Of a DNA stretch of 64,000 bases, positions 32,405 to 44,189 are shown piece after piece (position 1 is the stretch's first letter; each line of letters begins with the position of its first letter). The position numbers and the translations under genes are program-made. The notes beneath the pieces are model-generated. The model saw only the letters and a program-made list of their open reading frames with translations, ran no database searches and was not told the origin of the DNA. This DNA is from Takakia lepidozioides. Taxonomy: Eukaryota > Streptophyta > Takakiopsida > Takakiales > Takakiaceae. The stretch lies in the NCBI GenBank assembly GCA_030704615.1, contig CM060732.1:7316001-7380000 (forward strand), written 5' to 3'.

Positions 32405-34582
32405 CTAAATTCTGGTCATGTTATCAACTGCATCAGCACGTACTTCTTCCACGTGGTATAATTCATGTTTCCTGACCTTAATTGAATCTTCCAATTCCAT
32501 TCTCTTTCCCCATTCAGTTCTCATGGTAGGTAACAAGAATTCCACTGGAAGTAAAGCTTCCATACCATAAACTAATTGGAATGGTGTATACTTAGTGGTG
32601 ACTTTATATGAAGTCCTGTATGACCACAAAGCTGTCAGCAGCTTTGTATCCCAATCCGTTCTGTTTGCATTGACTATCTTAGCCAAGATAGTACATAGTA
32701 TTTTGTTGGTAGCCTCTGCCTGCCCATTACCCTATGGGTAATATGTTGTACTCTTCCTACGCACAATCATGAACTCTTTAGTCAATAGTTCAATGGTCTC
32801 ATTAATGAAGTGACTTCCCTGGTCACTGATAAATTCCAGAGGACAGCCAAATCGTGTAAGTATGTTCTCATACATGAACCTTGCTGTGGACTTGGCTGTG
32901 TAGTCCCTCAGAGCTTTAGCTTCCACCCACTTCGTAGTATAATCAGTGGCTGTAATTATATACTTGTTCTGAGTATTCTTGGCTGGTGGGTTAATTGGTC
33001 CAACAAAGTCTAGTCCCCATTTCTGAAATGGTTCAGTAGGCATCGTAGGATGCAAAGCCATCTTCCCAGATGACTGCAAAGGTCCTAGCCTCTGACATTC
33101 ATCACAACTCTGACAATACTTGTGTACATCTTTGAACAAAGTAGGCCACCAGTAACCTGCAAGTAGTATCTTCCTACTGGTAGTCTCTTCTCCAAAATGA
33201 CCTCCAGCCACTCCTTTATGAACTTCCTCCAAGACTTTATTTACTTCATGGTGGTACAAGCATCGTTTAAGTACTCCATCAGGTCCTAGCTTATACATTC
33301 TGCCCCCTACCATAGTATAAGGTAAAGCCTTGATAGCGATTCTCTTCCTCTGCTCCTTACCATAACTAGGTGGGCACTGACCATGAGTAAGGTAGTATCT
33401 GATTGGCCACTGCCAATCTAACCATTCATCTGCACTTCCCTGCACCTCCATTGCAAATAAACTCGCATCAGGTAATTGGTCGTCTACTCCTGTGGCGGGG
33501 TAGAAAGAGTAGCAAATGGGGAAGCCAACAAGGACTCTTTTGGCACTGGAGGGGGTGTGAGTTGTTAGGCATGACAAATGATCTGCCACAAGATGCAAAC
33601 GGCCAGGCTTGTAAACAACTTCGAACCCAAACTCGTGCAAGATTATTAACCACCTTGCTATCCTTCCACTTATCAAAGGTTTGTTCACCAGATATATCAG
33701 AGCCTGGTGATCCACATAAAACATAAACTTTCTTCCCAATAGGTAATGCCTGAATTTCTTGACTGCATAAATCATTGCCAGTGCTTCTCTTTTAGTTGTG
33801 CTATAATTCCTTTCAGCACTGTTCATCAACCTGCTAGCATAGTACACAAGTGAATCTATATTTCCTGTAACATTTTGGGCTAACAGTGCTCCCAACGCTT
33901 CCCCTGAGGCATCACAGTGAACATGAAATACTACATGCCAGTGAGGGTTAATCAACACAGTTGTAGTTGTTACTGACAATGTAAGTTCCTCAAAAGCTTG
34001 TTGACATTCAGCTGTCCATGCAAACATTGCATCTTTCTTCAGAAGCTTGCTCAATGGTGCTGCTATCTGTGCATACCTTTTGACAAATCTTCTGTAATAA
34101 CTGGTTCGTCCAAGGAATCTCCTTAGACTCTTAACATTTACTAGTGGTGGAGAGGCTTTAATGGCCTCTATCTTCCTGGGATCCACAAGAAGTCCCCTCT
34201 TACACACAACGTGTCCCAAAAGCACCCCTGAGTTCACACAGAAAGTACACTTCTCTGGATTCAGGCCCAGACCTCTCATCCTACATCTGGCCAAACATAA
34301 CTCCAATTTATGCAAGTGCTCATTCTTAGAGCTGTACACACTGAAATCATCCAAGAACACCTGCATGAAATCATCCAGATACTCATGAAAAGATTCATTT
34401 ATCACTCTCTGAAAGGTTGCTGGTGCATTACAAAGTCCAAAAGGCATGACTTTGTATGCATAAGCACCCCAGTCTGTGATGAAAGCTGTCTTTCCCTGGT
34501 CTTCTTCTGCCACTTGCACTTGATTATAACCACTGAAGCCATCCATGAATGAGTACATCTCATGGCCTGCCACAGTGTCCAA
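32405..34582 (-). pseudogene. Element 3 pol: RT (3' half), RNase H, integrase
   Basis: Reads on from the RT half beyond C. RT: AGHEMYSFMDGFSGYNQV, FGLCNAPATFQRVIN, VFLDDFSVYS (catalytic DD) near 34340, and VLLGHVVCKRGLLVDP. RNase H: VHCDASGEALGALL, TTKREALAMIYAVKKFRHYL and FYVDHQALIYLV. Integrase: an H...GGHFG...C..CDEC zinc module near 33220-33100, LDFVGPI (first D), FISDQGSHF (second D) and then the YRTSYKVTTKYTPFQLVYG block at 32600. A stop at 32731 and a second before 32405 interrupt the integrase. No chromodomain follows. Confidence 0.9.
34575..34582. repeat. Target-site duplication GTGTCCAA of transposon C, left
   Basis: The same 8 bp occur at 37446-37453; the site is within the RT codons for LLDT. 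Confidence 0.85.
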
Positions 34583-34792
34583 GGGGGCTGCTATTTCATG
34601 AGCGGCATGAGCATAAGCGGGAAAAAAAAAAATATGGGCGGACCGAATTGTGTCCACGGAAATAGGGTTAGGAGGCACGGAAATAGGGTCATGTGGACTC
34701 GTCATAGCAATGAAATACAACATTTTATTGCAAATTTGGTGGCAAGCCACGTCTATACAAGTGTGTCCTAACTGTCATAGCAGGAATGAGAA

Positions 34793-35745
34793 CTACTCTC
34801 CTACACCTTCCGAGGAACTTGGCCCTCCTTCTTCCTCATCCCCCTCATCCCCCCCATCCTCCGAGCTCTGTGATGCATCGGTTGCAATATGCCTCTCAAA
34901 AATGCCGTCCTCTCCTTGGGGGACTGTCCACCTCACCTCCTGGGAATCTTCTGCCTCTTCTCCCCCACTTTCCTTAGCAGAATCCAACACAAATCTACGA
35001 GCCCGACGGGCTCTAATAGCTGCTGCCTCCTCCCTCATCTTCATTTTCTTGAGGCTTGCCTCGTCTAAAATCTGTTGTACACGACTAGGTTCGGAACACC
35101 TCCTAATGGACACCGAAGCAAGCCGGGCAGCATAAGTAGGAAGGATGTAGTCCCTTTCTAGACTAGGCATGAAATCCCCCCTGGCAAAAAAAGACACGTT
35201 CCTCCTGCCCATGAACTCCGGTGTAGACGTCCCTCCTGCCGTACTTGGCATCCTACAGTAAGAACAAATCCACTTCAAGAATGTCAATACCAGCAGAAGC
35301 AGAAAGGGTTTTCAATGAAATAAGAGAGCGAAGGGAGGTGCCTCACAAAATCTGGAGGCAACTTACAATGCAACCACTCACTCGTACACCGGGGGCTCCT
35401 CGGCCTCGATCCCAACTTGTTCCTCCCCCTGCTCCTTCTCGGATTATTCCTCATCCTCCGAGGATACCTCTTCCTCTTTTGGCAGACGTTCAGCCGCTGC
35501 AAGTTCCGAGTTGTGGAGGGCAGTATCTGGCTCGAAGGCGAACACATGTCTGTCGGACAACGTCCCTGCCCACATTGAAGCACCTGAGGAACAAAGCGGG
35601 CGGTTAATAGCTTGCGGCATGCAATTGCAATCGGGCCAGGGGACAAACTGAGCACGTGAAGGCTTACCCGTGCCGCATGTGAGGTCCAGAATCCGCCCTT
35701 GGACATTTGAGCACGTCTCCATGAGGGTTTGGATGAAAGCAGGGC
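34793..35745 (-). pseudogene. Methyltransferase tail exons in C
   Basis: Sense order: PAFIQTLMETCSNVQGRILD with motif I LTCGTG near 35680; intron; GASMWAGTLSDRHVFAFEPD from about 35577 and the acidic end; intron 35246-35385; then MPSTAGGTSTPEFMGRRNV, FFARGDFMPS, a basic RARRARRFVLDS and an acidic EGGPSSSEGVGE end at 34793. This tail exon is in frame here, whereas in D it carries a one-base deletion near 51027. Upstream exons are deleted. Confidence 0.75.
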
Positions 35746-35748
35746 TCG

Positions 35749-36651
35749 AGGAACATAACGAGCCATCTGTAGTAACGCAGTACAACATACCCATTGTGGA
35801 GAGTGTCGGAGTCACAGTGGAGAATTGCAAGGACATTGCAGGCATTTCGAGGGAAGTGCTGCGCCATTCGGGTGGATACGAGAGCACGCTGTGGTGAGAT
35901 GATTCGGAGGAACCCACACGGTGTTGTACCTGTACCTTGTTTCAGCGGCAGATTTTTTACTCCCACATTTGCTCACGCCACAACGCAGACGTTTTGGTTC
36001 TGTAGGCACGACATAATGACCTGTGTATTTGGCAAGCCCAAATACGGGATTCAGGGAATGCCGGAGCCTCCGGGTGTCTAGCCTGTTGCACTGGGTTGCA
36101 GCCTCTCTCAGAATGAGGCGGATGCTCTATCTGCAGCAGGATTTCGTATGGTGCAACGCACAGACATCCCGGCCCACGCATTTCCAGTTCCTCAGACCCA
36201 GCCATTGCAGACTGCTCGGTCCAGTAGAGACAGGTTGGACAATTCTGCACATCCCACAATGCGATTCAGAAGAGTGAAGAGACGACACCCTCCCAACAAG
36301 TTGAATGAGACTCGGATTGCCAATGCTCTTGGGATGGCTTGCACTATTCAGAGCTCCGTGGACGTACCTCCACCCGGCCTTGGGCGTGTTTATCGGATGG
36401 CAACGGCCGGCTCGGCTGTACGCGACGATGTATACACAATTACGATTGGAGTGGAGCCGACTTGCAATTGTACAGACTTCTCGTTGATGGATGCAAATAA
36501 GGGTTCAAAGTATTATCCGTGCAAGCATCTGTATTACATTTACCTGAAGAGGTTGAGGATGAACGTGACCATTGATGACTTTATTCATGCACCGGCGTTG
36601 AGCGTGAACGAGCTGCACAAACTCCTCCTTAGGGATTCCAAAAATCATTGA
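35749..36651 (+). pseudogene. SWIM transposase C-terminal part in C
   Basis: Reads VSESQWRIART, CAIRVDTRARCGEMIRRNPH, FWFCRHDIMTCVFGKPKYG, then (in frame from 36148) FRMVQRTDIPAHAFPVPQTQ, RRHPPNKLNETRIANALGM and the SWIM finger CNC...PCKHLYYIYLKRL, with stop at 36651. The catalytic DDE region is absent. The SWIM cysteines and histidine are intact. Confidence 0.75.
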
Positions 36652-36779
36652 TGGGGCAAAGGGAATCCTCCATATGGATATTTTCAATTGCATTTTGCTG
36701 TATCAGATTTTTTTTTGCAGTGTAATGAAATGCACCCCAAAACTCCTGGAATGAGGCAATATTCCATTCAAACTGAGAT

Positions 36780-37215
36780 CCAACAGAAGCAGTTGTGGGG
36801 ACATTTCTGGAAAAATGGCGCCGAATTTCTCTATTTTGGGCCGAAAACTGGCTAAGTCCGAACATGCACTGGTACCCCTGTGTCAGGAAAAATGGCGCCG
36901 AATTTCCCTATTTTGGGCCAAAAACTGGCTAAGTCCGAACATGCTCGGGAACGATGTCTGGAAAAATGGCGCCGAATTTCCAGTTACATGGCCCAGAACT
37001 GCCCAACATCTGTGCAATCCCCGGCACCATGTACCAAAATTCGGCGCCACATTTCCAAATTTTGGGCTTACACACCTGTCATGAGGGGACCTATAGCCGC
37101 GGAATTTGGCACCATTTTTTGCCAAAGAGACCTATTACCGCGAAATACTTCGCGATTCTTTCCGGTTACGGACCCTATTACCGCAAAATTCGACGCCATT
37201 TTTGCACATGTCGCT
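36780..37215. repeat. Subterminal repeats of C, right
   Basis: Three tandem units of about 74 bp (GGAAAAATGGCGCCGAATTT, then CTATTTTGGGCC, AAAACTGGCTAAGTCCGAAC, ATGC) and diverged ones. They are the reverse complement of the 74-bp units at 38872-39150 (D) and 56830-56995 (E). Confidence 0.85.
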
Positions 37216-37445
37216 GGGAATTGGCATGAGCGGAAGACGAAATATCATGAGCACAACTCTCAAAACTACAATTTCCCCTTCAAGGTGCCGAATAATATAT
37301 TTGTTTTTTCTGACACATTCCATTAAATTAATGTTTTATAATGTTTTTTATTTTCGAAATTTGTACTTCTGCTCATGAAAACCGATTGTCTTGCTACTCC
37401 GCTCATGCCACTCATGCCGCTCATGCTCATGAAATAGCTAACCTC

Positions 37446-37966
37446 GTGTCCAATAACGCTTCTATGAATGGCAAGGGGAAAAGATCTTTCTCCGTGCAAG
37501 CATTCAACTTCTTATAGTTCACACAAACTCTCAGTTTACCATTCTTCTTGGGAACTATCACAATGGGTGACAACCAAGTTGTATACTCTATCGGGTATAT
37601 AAACTTAGCCTCAGCCAACTTCTTGATCTCTTCTCCAACCTTTTGTGCATAGTTGGGATTCATTCTGTACCTTGCCTGTTTGATTGGTACTGACCCTGGT
37701 TCCAGTTCAATTTTATGCTGACAGATCTCAGGTGGTATCCCTTTCAGATCCTCGTAGCTCCAAGCAAATACATCTTTGTATTTGATGAACAGACTTTTAG
37801 CTTCATCAAAGAATTCTGGCTCCAAATCAGCCCCTACCTTCACCATCCTCGGTTCCCCTTCAGTTCCCACATTCACTTCTCTCACCTGCTCATCAGCTGT
37901 GATTGTCCATCCAGTCACCACTTCATCCTGTAAACTCAAAGTGGCTGGTTCCTCTAGGATTTCCAT
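37446..37966 (-). pseudogene. Element 3 pol: RT N-terminal half
   Basis: Reads DLEPEFFDEAKSLFIKYKDV, WSYEDLKGIPP, IKQARYRMNPNYAQKVGEEI, WLSPIVIVPKKNGKLRVCVN and ends DLFPLPFIEALLD at the insertion of C. This is the fingers region of a gypsy RT. The frame resumes beyond C at 34582. Confidence 0.9.
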
Positions 37967-38447
37967 TTCTCCCTCTCTTTCTTCATAGAAATGTGTGGGT
38001 AACTGCTTGTTTCACCCTCAATTGGTGTTGTTGTCACTACACCACAGCAGATATCTTTTAAACAACTTAGGTCTTCCAGTTGCATCTCTACAACCTGCTC
38101 CCACTCTGGGTGTGCAGCAAACAGGGTAACTTCCTGCTCCTTATCAAGTCCTCCCCTCTAGTCATACTCCCTGACCCCTCGAGGTCTTCTTGTAGCAGGT
38201 AATCTACTAGATTTCTTAGTGGTGATTTGTATCTTGTCCCATCATGCACAGTTAGTAACTGGGAATTCCAGTCATGGAATACCCTGGCCTATTTCAGCCA
38301 CGGTCGACCCAACAATAAGGAATAAGCTTCCATGACTTCATCCATTTTCAACACAGTTACTGTGATCATAAAGATCATCTTTTGAATCTGTATTTTAACT
38401 CCTCTTATCAATCCCAATGGCTGTACACTTCTTTGATCTACCATTGT
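37967..38447 (-). pseudogene. Element 3 protease-RT linker, frame broken
   Basis: Between protease and RT; the minus strand has stops in all frames but residual coding-like text. No independent gene. Confidence 0.5.
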
Positions 38448-38829
38448 TTATGTAAATGGGGCTGGTTTCATGTTACTTAGACCAAGCTTCTGCCTTAATT
38501 GGTCTGTCATGATATTCACTCCAGAGCCTCCATCTATCAGTTTATCAATTAGTTTTGTGCTTCCAATTCTCAATTGGATTACTGGCATAGAATCATCAAA
38601 GTCTATGACTGTTTCTCGCCCTTCCGGCTTCACATTATAACTGGTCACCTTGCTGTTCAGGTCTGTGTTCCCTGTCACATGGGCAATTCGATTGATCGCT
38701 TGATACAACCTGTGTCTACAATAAGGTGCCACAGCCAATAGCTGTCCAATGGTAATCTCCGCTTTGGACTGGCATATTACTTCAGCCAAAGTCCCCTCAT
38801 TACTCTGCATTTCTGCAGCTTCTTTCTTC
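38448..38829 (-). pseudogene. Element 3 aspartic protease
   Basis: Reads QLLAVAPYCRHRLYQAI, then VIDFDDSMPVIQLRIG and LIDGGSGVNIM near 38500, the retropepsin loop with D-G-G-S in place of D-[ST]-G. KLGLSNMKPAPF follows. Upstream the frame joins the gag end (SEDEG) across the D insertion. Confidence 0.7.
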
Positions 38830-38837
38830 CCTTCATC
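38830..38837. repeat. Target-site duplication CCTTCATC of transposon D, left
   Basis: Identical to 51508-51515. Removing D and one copy leaves the gag-protease frame continuous. Confidence 0.9.
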
Positions 38838-38871
38838 GAGGTTAGCTATTTCATGAGCAAGCGGAGTAGTA

Positions 38872-39150
38872 ACTTAGCCAGTTTTTGGCGCAAAATATGG
38901 AAATTCGGCGCCATTTTTCCAGACACTGTACCAGTGCATGTTGGGACTTAGCCAGTTTTCGGCCCAAAAAAGAGAAATTCGGCGCCATTTTTCCAGACAC
39001 GGTACCAGTGCATGTTAGGACTTAGCCAGTTTTTGGCCCAAAAAAGAGAAATTCGGCGCCATTTTCCCAGACACAGGTACCAGTGCATGTTCGGACTTAG
39101 CCAGTTTTCGGCCCCAAAAAGAGAAATTCGGCGCCATTTTTCCAGAAATG
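38872..39150. repeat. 74-bp subterminal tandem repeats of D, left
   Basis: Four units starting at 38872, 38946, 39020 and 39095: ACTTAGCCAGTTTTCGGCCC, AAAAAAGAGAAATTCGGCGC, CATTTTTCCAGACAC, GGTACCAGTGCATGTTGGG. The same units, with high identity, flank the equivalent end of E and of C. Confidence 0.9.
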
Positions 39151-39300
39151 GCCCCACAACTGCTTCTGTTGGATCTCAGTTTGAATGGAATATTGCCTCA
39201 TTCCAGGAGTTTTGGGGTGCATTTCATTACACTGCAAAAAAAAGTCTGATATAGCAAAATGCAATTGAAAATATCCATATGGAGGATTCCCTTTGCCCCA

Positions 39301-40708
39301 TCAATGATTTTTGGAATCCCTAAGGAGGAGTTTGTGCAGCTCGTTCACGCTCAACGCCGGTGCATGAATAAAGTCATCAATAGTCACGTTCATCCTCAAC
39401 CTCTTCAGGTAAATGTAATACAGATGCTTGCACGGATAATACTTCGAACCCTTCTTTGCTTCCATCAACGAGAAGTCCGTACAATTGCAAGTCGGCTCCA
39501 CTCCAATCGTAATTGTGTATACATCGTCGCGTACAGCCGAGCCGGCCGTTGCCATCCGATACACACGCCCAAGGCCGGGTGGGGGTACGTCCACGGAGCT
39601 CTGAATAGTGCAAGCCATCCCAAAAGCATTGGCAATCCAAGTCTCATTCAACTTGTTGGGAGGGTGTCGTCTCTTCACTCTTCCGAATCGCATTGTGGGA
39701 TGTGCAGAATTGTCCAATCCGTCTCTACTGGGCCGAGCAGTCTGCAATGGCTGGGTCTGAGGAACCGGAAATGCGTGGGCCGGGAAGTCTGTGCGTTGCA
39801 CCATTCAAAATCCTGCTGCAGATAGAGCATCCGCCTCATTCAGAGAGAGGCTGCAACCCGGTGCAACAGGCCAGACGCCCGGAGGCTCCGGCATTCTCTG
39901 AATCCCGTACTTGGGCTTGCCAAATACACAGGTCATTATATCGTGCCTACAGAACCAAAATGTCTGCGTTGTGGCGTGAGCAAATGTGGGAGTAAAAAAT
40001 CTGCCGCAGAAACAAGGTACAGGTACAGCACCGTGTGGGTTCCTCCGAATCATCTCACCACAGCGTGCTCTCGTATCCACCCGGATGGCGCAGCACTTCC
40101 CTCGAAATGCCGACAATGTCCTCGCAATTCTCCACTGTGACTCCGACACTCTTGTCTCCACAATGGAAATGTTGTACTGCTTTACTACAGATGGCTCGTT
40201 ATGTTGCCGGGGCACGCGCCCTGTGCTCAAAGGAGATGGCGATCTTGAACGTGCAGGACTTGCGGTGCTCGACGAGACCTCCTCGGGCAACATCACCGGA
40301 CCACGAGGGAGCATGCGAATATTCTTGTCAGCTCGCCATGAATCCTCTTCTCCGCCAGGTGCCTCGTCAAGTCTTCGTCTCACTGGACGGGTATGAACAT
40401 CTCCTTCCAAATGTTGGCCTCTTCGAAGCAATGGCGTGTCCCGAAGGCCCTCTCGCAAGGCCGTCGCCCACTTCCGAGGATTCTTCGATCTGGAGGCAGT
40501 CCGCATCAGCATTTCCTGCTTGTCCGGCCCCAAGCCCCACTGTTTCCCTTTCAAGAACTCATTGTACCTGCATTGACCTCATAATGTCCTCTGTTGTGGC
40601 AGTGAGGATGTCCACCAGATGCGCCGCAGAGGAGGCACGCCAGGAAGAGTGCACTGATTCGGCCATGTTTGTCGTGGGCATGTCGGTGTCGGAGTCGAGT
40701 CACATTTC
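39301..40708 (-). pseudogene. Transposase 3' part with SWIM finger (D)
   Basis: Sense order: TCPRQTNMAES-like start, FLKGKQWGLGPDKQEMLMRT, LLRRGQHLEGDVHTRPVRRR, CAIRVDTRARCGEMIRRNPH, FWFCRHDIMTCVFGKPKYG, then VQRTDFPAHAF, RRHPPNKLNETWIANAF, the SWIM finger CNC-x-PCKHLYYIYL and the end LLRDSKNH. Two lesions compared with E and C: loss of about 10-11 bp near 40570, which shifts frame, and a TGA at about 39805 where E and C have CGA. A GT-AG intron (40709-40794) probably joins it to the catalytic exon, although simple joining gives a stop, so splicing here is unresolved. SWIM fingers in transposases bind DNA or protein partners. Confidence 0.7.
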
Positions 40709-40794
40709 CTGCACAAGCACATGTTGAGGTTACAAGCAAGTTACAAATATGGCCAAGAATAATATTCAACGGGACGCGAATTCGTGCAACTCAC

Positions 40795-42897
40795 CTCCTG
40801 CATATAGTCGCCGAACTGGAGGAAACGATAATGCCACCATTCTAGCCAATTGACCATTGCTCCCTCGTCTGATTTCCTTACAGCACCTGACGATGTCCAC
40901 CAAGCCCGTATACATGCAAACTGTGTCTCTGCATCATCCAAGGTGGGAGCGCGCTTCCACGCAAGGCACATGGAACGGTGCTCCTCTCTGAAATCTGGCG
41001 CCACGAGCCTGGTTGTGTACTGCGAAAGGCTCTGCAGAAAATGGAACCCACAAGATCTCTCCTTGCCTTCCATGGGAACATTGGGGTCTTGCCCGTACAC
41101 CCTTCGGATGGCAGCCCAATTTGCTAGTGCGTTGTCCGCCATGAAACCACGGAAATTGGGAAGGGGCAATCCCGCCTTGGCCATCTGTTTGTTTATTCCC
41201 TGCCAAAGAAGCATCTCCGATTGTGTGTCCTCTCCTTTCATCTCACAAATAGCAATTGTCATTAGCATCCTGCAGTGGGTGTCGTAGACATTTGCACCCA
41301 TTGTCACCCACCGGTGATTTGTAATTCGCTTGATATGGTCGAACATGACCCAACTGTTTGACAAGTCCCCACTCGTCATCCTGTCGACCAGTTCGACGCC
41401 GCTGCCAGGTCCACACGTGGACATTTTGAATACGAAACAACGATCTGCCTCAGTCCCTTGTCCTGGAAACCTACTTCCATGAATGTAGTCATATCCACAT
41501 CGTCGCTTCACCTCCAGAATGGAGTGCATATCCGAGCCACGCCCAATTTTCTGTTTGCATGAGACAATGTGGTTTCGGACATTTGGTGAACATACGTGGG
41601 ACACCGACTCCAGCAATGCCTCCATTTCCTTCTCATCGAGAGGAACTCTATCGGAGCCGTCTTCCGACATAATTCTGGCCAATGTCATCTTATGGGCGGC
41701 TTGGAGCTGTATCTGTTTGGGTTTGGCACCCGGTCTCAACTTAACCTCCTCCTGAACGAGCTGCTCTGCCTCGTGGGCAGCCTCCCGCGAGTTCCCCCTC
41801 GCCAATTTGTGACAATGGGAACCAACGTGTATGCAAGCTCGGGTGAGGTCAGGGAAACGGTGCAACACATAGAACTGCTTGGCATTACAAACAGACATGC
41901 AGTGTGGTGGTTCTTTGCAATGCGCACACTTAAATGTGGAGTTCGGAACCTTCTCCTGAGCTCGAAATGGTTGATGAGCTGTGCCTGTCCAATCGGTCTC
42001 GTTCCTATGACCTCTAGATTTAAAATGGAAGCAAGTTGGGGAGAAACACCGCAACGCGCCCGCACAAACAACGTAGCGCACCCGCACACCATCGAGCATC
42101 TTCATGCTGGTGGTTTTGGTGACGCACCAAGGATGACCGTCATGTTTTCTATCCATATCTGTCAACATTCCGGACGCCCTCGAGTAGTTCGTCCGAGGAG
42201 GGAACTCAAAGAAGATATTACCGTCGACGTCTGCGGGAAGGCATGTAACCGATTTAATTGCGAACTTGCTGTAGTCTAGCCCGGCCAGCTCCGAGCGGTG
42301 TCCATCCATGTGAAGCCCTCGCAGAATTTCAAGAATGGATCGAACTGCGGTGCTCGTGCTGGGAATATGACTCCCTCCTCCACTGACGTCCATTGAGGAC
42401 TTGCTTGATCTCCAGGACGACCTCGGAACTTCCATGACCTCGTCTGAGTCGGACAGGTTGTGAACAACCCGGTTCTCGCTCGTCTTCATGGATGGGTTCG
42501 GCTTTGGATTTACTTCGTTGCGGACTTCTCTCTTTGAGGTACCCACTCTCTGATTCACGGATTGTTTCATGGAAGGCGCCAGGATAGAAGGTGCATTTGG
42601 CGTGCAAATGAAGTCCCCAACAGCCCTGTATATGACGTTGTCCGATGGTGGAACTCGCCATTCCCTGCCATCGCCGAAATCATCGTGGAGCACAACAATA
42701 CTCTCGACAACAAGGCCGTTTGAGTCCTTCCTTTCCTCCTCCAAAAAAACCGACCCCGGTTTTAGGTGGTATCGAACGCACAGATATTTCTCCATCACCC
42801 GGCAGATATCCCCTCTGCACGGAAATGAAGCTCTATGCTCGTGAGGAGGGCAGTACACTGTAGCGCTCGGGTTTTCCGCCATGGGAGATGTGCACAC
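40795..42897 (-). CDS. DDE transposase, N-terminal and catalytic exon (D)
   Basis: About 700 codons from MCTSPMAENP to FGDYMQE, then a GTGAGT donor. Residues 1-100: start plus a short conserved domain (WRVPPSDNVIYRAVG). 100-190: Ser-rich linker. About 278-362: a Cys/His cluster (CAGALRCFSPTC, CAHCKEPPHCMSVC, CIHVGSHCH), probably a zinc-binding DNA-recognition module. About 535-690: an RNase H-like DDE domain with NVYDTHCRMLMTIA (first Asp), SEMLLWQGI, GFMADNALANWAAI (second Asp), CGFHFLQSL and NWLEWWHYRF (candidate Glu). The arrangement D...D-C..H...E followed by SWIM is that of Mutator-superfamily-like transposases. This exon has no stop in D; E has one near 59027. Divergent from the methyltransferase gene across the palindrome array. 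Confidence 0.75.
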
Positions 42898-43169
42898 AAG
42901 ACTGCCAGGATGGCGTGCGGGGAAGCTCCCTGGTAGAAGGGGGATGCAGCGATGGGAAGGAATGCGGTGCCGATTTGTCCGAGCGATGAAGCCTGATCCA
43001 AATCCAGGAAGCCAACTATCTCAAAAATCCACAGTCAGAGTGTTAATGAACCTTGTCTCCGGAATGCGGCCCCTGGTCTTTGCGCAATAACTGCCAACGG
43101 TATGCAGTCAGAAAGTGGGGGGCCGTCCGGATGATGTCGGCTGAAGGGGAGAAGCCGTCACCGTGCCGT

Positions 43170-44010
43170 CACATTACTACCCCCGACTGGAAATTCGGCA
43201 CCCAATATCCAACAGGGGCCGCACGGATGAAGTTGTCTGGGGCAGAGATGCCGGCACCTGTCCGACAGAGAACATCCCCCGGATGGACATTCAGCGCCGA
43301 ATTTCCATTCGGATCCCCCCAAAGGATCCATCTGGCCCTCACGTTACAACCCCCGGACGGAAATTCGGCACCGAATATACAACAGGAGAAGCCCGGATGA
43401 AGTCGCCTCGGGCGCAGAGGCCGGCGCGTGTGCGACAGAGAACATCCCCTGGATGGAGATTCGGCGCCGAATTTCCATCCGGGCCCCCCCAAAGGAAGTC
43501 GTGTCGGGGGGTCAGGCCGAAAACTGGCCGACATAAAAACCTCCCCAGATGGAAAAACGGCGCCGAATTTCCATCCGGGGCGGTTCGGATGCAGTCAGGG
43601 AGGGGGGAGAGGCCGGCACCTGGCCGTCACATTTCAACCCCCGGACGGAAATTCGGCACCGAATATCCAACAGGGGACGCCCGGATGAAGTCGCCTCGGG
43701 CGTAGAGGCCGGCACGTGTTCGACAGAGAGTATCCCCTGGATGGAGATTCGGCGCCGAATTTCCATCCGGGGCCGTTCCAATGCAATCGGGGAGGGGGGA
43801 GAGGCCGGCACCTGGCCGTCATATTTCAACCTCCGGACGGAAATTCGGCACCGAATATCCAACAGAGCGGCGGAGAGGCCGGCACCTCTCCGACAGAGAC
43901 CATCCCCCGGATGGAAATTCGGCACCGAATTTCCATCGGGACCCCCTCAAAGGAAGTCGTCAAAACCTCCCAGAATGGAAAAACGGCGCCGAATTTCCGT
44001 CCGAGGCTGT
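43170..44010. repeat. GGCGCC palindrome array of D, part 1
   Basis: About ten palindromes at roughly 43190, 43290, 43365, 43460, 43562, 43650, 43750, 43845, 43920 and 43985. Two types alternate: GAAATTCGGCACCGAATATC with imperfect arms and GGAGATTCGGCGCCGAATTT with ATCC arms. Spacers are conserved (GAGGCCGGCACCTGGCCGTC, AGAGAACATCCCC). Two long units of about 290 bp repeat in tandem (43333-43625 and 43625-43910). No gene. Confidence 0.85.
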
Positions 44011-44189
44011 CCCGATTTGCCTCTAGCAGTCAAGGATTCCAAGAAAAACGTGTCTACAAGTGCACTTCAGCCACAAAACAAATAGTTTAGTTTGTTTTTC
44101 TCCGAAAAATCAATCGGACACGCACAGAATTACCTGCAGGAAGGTAATTCAGCGCTCAGAATTACCTGCAGGAAAGTAATTCAGCGCTT

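Larger units (their letters stand above)
34583..37445. mobile_element. DNA transposon C (2.86 kb), internal-deletion derivative
   Basis: The ends read GGGGGCTGCTATTTCATGAG (left) and, reversed, GAGGTTAGCTATTTCATGAG (right), with an exact 8-bp duplication. It contains the last exons of the D-type methyltransferase gene on the minus strand (34793-35745), joined at about 35748 to the last part of the D-type transposase gene on the plus strand. Relative to D it is inverted and has lost the whole middle, including the catalytic domains. Non-autonomous, but its ends and subterminal repeats are intact, so it was probably mobilised in trans. Confidence 0.9.

Noticed and set aside
43163-44090. Arg/Pro/Gly-rich ORFs on both strands
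   Set aside because: They arise from the palindrome array (RRRISIRG, NSAPNIQ) and appear in several frames at once.
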